A stretch of DNA of 47,785 nt. Source: JANSWP01 sp041941305 (GTDB taxonomy: Bacteria; Bacteroidota; Bacteroidia; Chitinophagales; Saprospiraceae). The stretch is from NCBI GenBank assembly GCA_041941305.1, contig JBGTQJ010000069.1:1-47785 (forward strand), in the 5' to 3' direction. Below the pieces are notes generated by a model that searched no databases, was not told the origin of the DNA, and saw only the letters and a list, made by a program, of their open reading frames with translations. Shown here piece by piece: positions 44,391 through 47,785 of this stretch. The translations under genes were made by a program, and so were the position numbers. The first letter of the stretch is position 1, and every line of letters starts with the position of its first letter.

Positions 44391-47387
44391 TTAATCCAGG
44401 TAATTCATCTCAAAAAACTCGCCATAACCCTCCATCGATTTGGAACGCAATATCTGCCTGTAATTGTTTTGAGTGACCGGATAAAGTTCATAATTGAAAT
44501 TGGGTAGAAAATCTGCTTCATTTTTCTTAACTCCATTGTAATAGTCCAGTGCCTTATTCATGTCTTTGTAGCGGCGAATTACAATGATCGGAACTTTATC
44601 CTGAAGACTTCCAAGATAGATATTTGAGACCCGCAACTTATCCAGTTTGTGGTATTTTCGATGATAATCCGAAACAGAGACTTTTGCATCATTCAAATTG
44701 ACCTCTCCATCAAAAACAACCAGAACATAATGCATTTTATCCGCCTCGTGGGTGAACTTACTATCTTCCAATGCAGGGCGATTTTGACCAGGACCACTTG
44801 CCTGTTTTTCACCCAGTAATCTTAAAATCTCCTTTGCCCGGGTCTCTTCTGCTGTTTCCGGATATTTGGCAATTACTCCTTTCAATGCTTCAATGTATGC
44901 AGGTTTTCCCTGCAAGTTGCCAACGCACATGGCACTTAAGAGTGCAAAACGAGGTTGGAGACTATGCATGGAACCAAATCGTTCCCCTACCTGACCAATT
45001 CTGTCATTTGCTTTTTGATAATTGCCAACTTTGAACGCTGCATAAGTATCGTCGTAAAATTGATTCAACCTTTCTTCGTCGCTTAAAAGTGTTTTTACAA
45101 AACTTGGATCTTTCAAAACCTTGGCATAAGTGGAAGTAGGATATTCATTGATGATTTTATTCTTGTAGTAATTGGCTCGGTCCGTATTTCCCAAATCTGT
45201 ATAGGCTAGATATAGAAAATACAAGGCATCCAGTTTGTATTGGGTCTCCGGATATTTATCGATCAAATCTTCCAGATATTCAGTCGCTTTTGCATGATGT
45301 TGTAAGCGGTCACGGAAGAGACTTCCTAGAGCAAACATAGCTGCTTCAATTGCTCTGTGTGCAGCCGCTATCTCCTCTTCTGTGGATGGCACGGCACTTA
45401 ATACCGATTTGACATCCTCATCTGTAACAGCTGTGGAGACTACCTCTTCAGCTTCTACAATCTTGCCGTCAGGAGTAAAACTTTGTTGGTTGGAGCGACG
45501 CCAATTGTCCTCCAGTGTCCGTGCTCCCCAAGCGCGTTGGAAATCTTTTTCTCCACGCTTCACTTTTCTATCATCAAAGGCGAAGAAATTACTGACATTA
45601 GCATTGGTATTATTGCCGGTTTGTAAGCCCTGGGCAGCCGATCCAATTTTTACATTATTTACACCTCCGGCACTTTGCCCTCCTCTTTGCGCCAGTGCTC
45701 TTTGCTTTTCTTTAAATGCCTGCAATTGTGCCTGTGCCCGTTTTTGTTCTGCTTCTTTGGCTTTGATTTCCGCTACCAATTTCTTTTGCTCGTCCTCTGT
45801 CATTTGACTGATCCGAAGCAAAGAGTCTTGAAGGGTAATAATTTCAATATTCTTGGCGATATCTGTCAGGTTATTTTTCAATCTTTCTGCTCCGGCATAT
45901 CGTTCATCGGTTTTTGTCATCACGGTTAGGGTACTATCGTAATAATTTTTGGAATTGACATAATCTTCCAATTCGTAATAGAGGGTAGCCAGTTGATAAT
46001 AAGACTCAGCTTTTTGAGTTTCATTGCCTATGTTGTACCAGGCAGATTTTTTGAAATAGGCAATTGCTTCATCAATATGCTCTTGTTTCAGAGCGATTTG
46101 AGCCATTGCGAAATATATTCTATCCTGAAAGTCAATGTTTTTAAAATCCTTCAACATTCTTTCCAGATTCTTCATGGCTTGTTCAGGGGTTCCTTTTCCA
46201 GTCAGCCAGGCATTTTGAGCCATAGCCAGTTTGGCACTAAAGGCCATTTCGTACTCTGGACCAAATTTGACCACTTGTTCGAAGGCAGCATAGGCTTTAT
46301 CTGCTTCATTATTATTTTGATGAAGCTGACCGATGATAAAAGCATAGCGTGCCTTTTTGATTTTATCTTTTTCCAGTTCAATCGCTTTGTTCAAAGGCGC
46401 CATTGCCTTTTCAGGCATTCTTCTTTTCAGGTAGTAATGTGCCTGGACTGCTGCCAACTGCGCCCGAATATCATTTTGAGTAGCAGGGCTTTCATCTAAG
46501 GTTTGAATCCATCTATCAGCATTGGTATAATTCTCTCGCTCGATATAAGCTTTTGCCAACCAAACGACTGCTTCCTGATAGGCAGGGCGATGTTTCATGA
46601 AGTAATTCTCTGGCTTTCCGTCCACGGTTTCTGGTTCCAGGTTGCCAAGACTGATGGTTGTGGGTGCTTTTTCCTCATCTGGGTTTTCCTCAACCAATTT
46701 GGTATTATCCTTTTCAGTATCTTTTTTAGCTTTTGTATCTCGCTTGATAGGCGTAATCGCTTTTCCTTTCTTTTTCAGTTTTCGGTTCTTCTGGATTTGT
46801 TTATTTTTTTCCTTTCGGGCTTTTTCACGTGCTTTTTTCTTCTTCTTGGCTTCTCGTTGTTTTGCTTTTTTTGATTTGGCTTTGCCCGAACTACTTTTGG
46901 ACTTCTTGCTCGCCGATGCTTTCTTAGCCATTTGCTTGCGTTTCTCCATTGCCCTTGGATTGTATTCATCAATTAAATACTCCATGGTTTCTTCTGCACT
47001 TTCAAAATCTTTTTTGAGGTATTGAGCTTTGCCAATAATCAGGTAGCAATCGTCTGTCCAGTTGCTGTAAGGGTGAAGATTGACGACAATTGAAACCTTC
47101 TTAACAGCTTCATCCAAATCTTCTGCCACCGCTTGAGGATTATCGGCAGCCAGGTATTTATAGACGGGTAAAACTTTATTGTAATTGTCCTGATATTGGT
47201 CTTCCAGGGCTGCAATACTTTCAGTCAACAGAATATCTGCATTGAAATAGCCGTTGAATTCTGCCGTTGTATTGTGGTACAATCTCTTGATAGGACCCTG
47301 ATCAGCACCTTTTTTCTTTTGCGTGACACAGCCGGAGATAATTATCAGAGCAAGAATAATGAAAAGGGATGTAGTTATTTTTTTCAA
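44391..47387 (-). CDS. sprE: type IX secretion system periplasmic lipoprotein SprE/PorW
   Basis: A TPR lipoprotein of the T9SS/gliding-motility apparatus. A TTG at 47387 (LKKITTSLFIILALIIISGC) gives an ideal lipoprotein signal peptide with lipobox IISGC; the only ATG in the frame lies 81 bases upstream at 47468 and would add an unlikely 27 residues. After the signal come K-R-L-Y-H-N-T-T-A-E-F-N-G-Y-F-N-A-D and N-L-H-P-Y-S-N-W-T-D-D, which I recognise from SprE/PorW. Tetratricopeptide-like helical pairs fill most of the rest. A lysine-rich insert (about residues 130-235 from the TTG) is strongly basic. Known: this protein is needed for T9SS function in Flavobacterium/Porphyromonas. It serves the secreted proteins encoded nearby. 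Length about 998 residues from the TTG. Confidence 0.85.
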   Translation of the reverse strand: MKKITTSLFIILALIIISGCVTQKKKGADQGPIKRLYHNTTAEFNGYFNADILLTESIAALEDQYQDNYNKVLPVYKYLAADNPQAVAEDLDEAVKKVSIVVNLHPYSNWTDDCYLIIGKAQYLKKDFESAEETMEYLIDEYNPRAMEKRKQMAKKASASKKSKSSSGKAKSKKAKQREAKKKKKAREKARKEKNKQIQKNRKLKKKGKAITPIKRDTKAKKDTEKDNTKLVEENPDEEKAPTTISLGNLEPETVDGKPENYFMKHRPAYQEAVVWLAKAYIERENYTNADRWIQTLDESPATQNDIRAQLAAVQAHYYLKRRMPEKAMAPLNKAIELEKDKIKKARYAFIIGQLHQNNNEADKAYAAFEQVVKFGPEYEMAFSAKLAMAQNAWLTGKGTPEQAMKNLERMLKDFKNIDFQDRIYFAMAQIALKQEHIDEAIAYFKKSAWYNIGNETQKAESYYQLATLYYELEDYVNSKNYYDSTLTVMTKTDERYAGAERLKNNLTDIAKNIEIITLQDSLLRISQMTEDEQKKLVAEIKAKEAEQKRAQAQLQAFKEKQRALAQRGGQSAGGVNNVKIGSAAQGLQTGNNTNANVSNFFAFDDRKVKRGEKDFQRAWGARTLEDNWRRSNQQSFTPDGKIVEAEEVVSTAVTDEDVKSVLSAVPSTEEEIAAAHRAIEAAMFALGSLFRDRLQHHAKATEYLEDLIDKYPETQYKLDALYFLYLAYTDLGNTDRANYYKNKIINEYPTSTYAKVLKDPSFVKTLLSDEERLNQFYDDTYAAFKVGNYQKANDRIGQVGERFGSMHSLQPRFALLSAMCVGNLQGKPAYIEALKGVIAKYPETAEETRAKEILRLLGEKQASGPGQNRPALEDSKFTHEADKMHYVLVVFDGEVNLNDAKVSVSDYHRKYHKLDKLRVSNIYLGSLQDKVPIIVIRRYKDMNKALDYYNGVKKNEADFLPNFNYELYPVTQNNYRQILRSKSMEGYGEFFEMNYLD

Positions 47388-47496
47388 AGCAAAATCTTTT
47401 AAGAATGAAAAACCATTGGAATCATAAAGATTTGCGAATTTTGCACCAAAGGCAAAACGCAAATGCATATTGCATGAATACTGAACTATAAAACCG

Positions 47497-47504
47497 CAAA
47501 ATTA
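47497..47504 (-). promoter_or_regulatory. possible -7 box upstream of SprE/PorW gene
   Basis: TAATTTTG on the minus strand (47504-47497) is an exact TAnnTTTG match, 29 bases before the ATG at 47468 and about 110 before the TTG at 47387. No TTTG box is seen at the proper distance upstream, so the call is weak. Confidence 0.3.
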
Positions 47505-47578
47505 TTTCATTATTCCCATTTGATAAGAAAAAGAATGATATTTATTTCTCCTTAATACACAAACATGTAAATAACGCA

Positions 47579-47715
47579 TTGCGAACAACAGGCTCGCCGC
47601 CCTTCCGGGCGGCTCGGGAGGGTTTTTAGGGGATAAAAGCGGGAAATTTCCCGCTTTTATCCCCTAAAAACCCCTTTGGCGAGCCAGCGCAGCTGGCGAG
47701 GCGAATACTTCGCAA
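47579..47715. repeat. palindromic element with perfect 54-bp core
   Basis: A perfect palindrome without spacer at 47620-47673 (27-base arms, centre AAATTT at 47646/47647) is surrounded by inverted GGCTCGCC / GGCGAG segments and ends TTGCGAA / TTCGCAA (47579-47585 and 47709-47715). No coding capacity. A MITE-like or REP-like element. Confidence 0.75.
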
Positions 47716-47785
47716 CGTAGATTAATTATCTAAATGAGGGGTGGACATCGCACAGCGATGGTAGAAAATTGCCGCCTGCAGGCGG

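Larger units (their letters stand above)
47469..47785. other. non-coding right edge
   Basis: AT-rich promoter-side sequence next to SprE, then the palindromic element 47579-47715 and 70 bases of unremarkable sequence to the window edge. No gene seen. Confidence 0.5.

Noticed and set aside
45382..47025. Several plus-strand open frames (up to 168 codons) across the SprE/PorW gene
   Set aside because: They are antisense shadows; Phe/Ser/Leu-rich translations come from the complementary Lys-rich and Glu-rich codons.

Overview
The window looks like a chromosomal segment from a Bacteroidota bacterium, most likely of the Saprospiria/Saprospiraceae type. The evidence is: a PorW/SprE-type gliding-motility/type IX secretion (T9SS) lipoprotein; four proteins with T9SS type-A sorting tails and one with a type-B (gliding-motility C-terminal) tail; a hybrid two-component regulator with a sensor propeller and AraC-type output; A-rich leaders without Shine-Dalgarno motifs; and promoter boxes of the Bacteroidota form TTTG-N19-TAnnTTTG. 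The exact genus cannot be fixed from the sequence. No rRNA, tRNA or CRISPR was seen.

Layout. (1) 1-17,500: large secreted surface proteins. Two paralogous beta-solenoid proteins on + (560-4423 and 9758-13309) flank the hybrid two-component system (4563-8642) and a small toxin-antitoxin-like pair whose zeta-type kinase has lost its middle. A third, convergent protein (13566-16877, -) has seven 56-residue FG-GAP-like repeats. All three share one C-terminal cassette (HYR-like domains, Calx-beta, sorting tail). (2) 17,518-23,530: a compact operon that looks like a Bacteroidota chaperone-usher system: pilin-like subunit, PapD-like chaperone, large beta-barrel usher-like protein, second pilin-like subunit, and a third small subunit. 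Start/stop overlaps couple chaperone-usher and usher-pilin B. A 252-bp tandem duplication, containing a dead copy of the leader peptide, precedes it, and a strong hairpin element separates the first pilin from the chaperone. (3) 23,906-28,043: a coiled-coil four-helix membrane protein, a lipoprotein with a vWA-like look, and a polytopic membrane protein that carries a palindromic repeat element inside its reading frame. (4) 28,183-30,900: a secreted GH5 glycoside hydrolase with CBM6 modules, split by one in-frame TGA. (5) 30,965-36,134 (-): an SbnA/SbnB-like pair for L-2,3-diaminopropionate, a sulfotransferase, a methyltransferase and a dicarboxylate/amino-acid symporter. (6) 36,739-47,387 (-): a 2473-residue M43-type metalloprotease/FG-GAP/SprB-repeat surface protein with a type-B tail, downstream of the SprE/PorW gene.

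How the parts fit: most of the coding capacity is cell-surface or secreted material, and a T9SS component is encoded beside one of its probable cargoes. The hybrid sensor between two paralogous surface proteins is a candidate local regulator. Several dispersed palindromic elements (about 60-280 bp) punctuate the intergenic regions; one family occurs three times, including once inside a gene, and two copies differ by a compensatory base-pair change.

Novelty candidates, in order: the chaperone-usher-like operon; the palindromic element and its in-gene copy; the diaminopropionate-sulfotransferase-methyltransferase-symporter cluster; the coiled-coil membrane protein/vWA-like lipoprotein pair.
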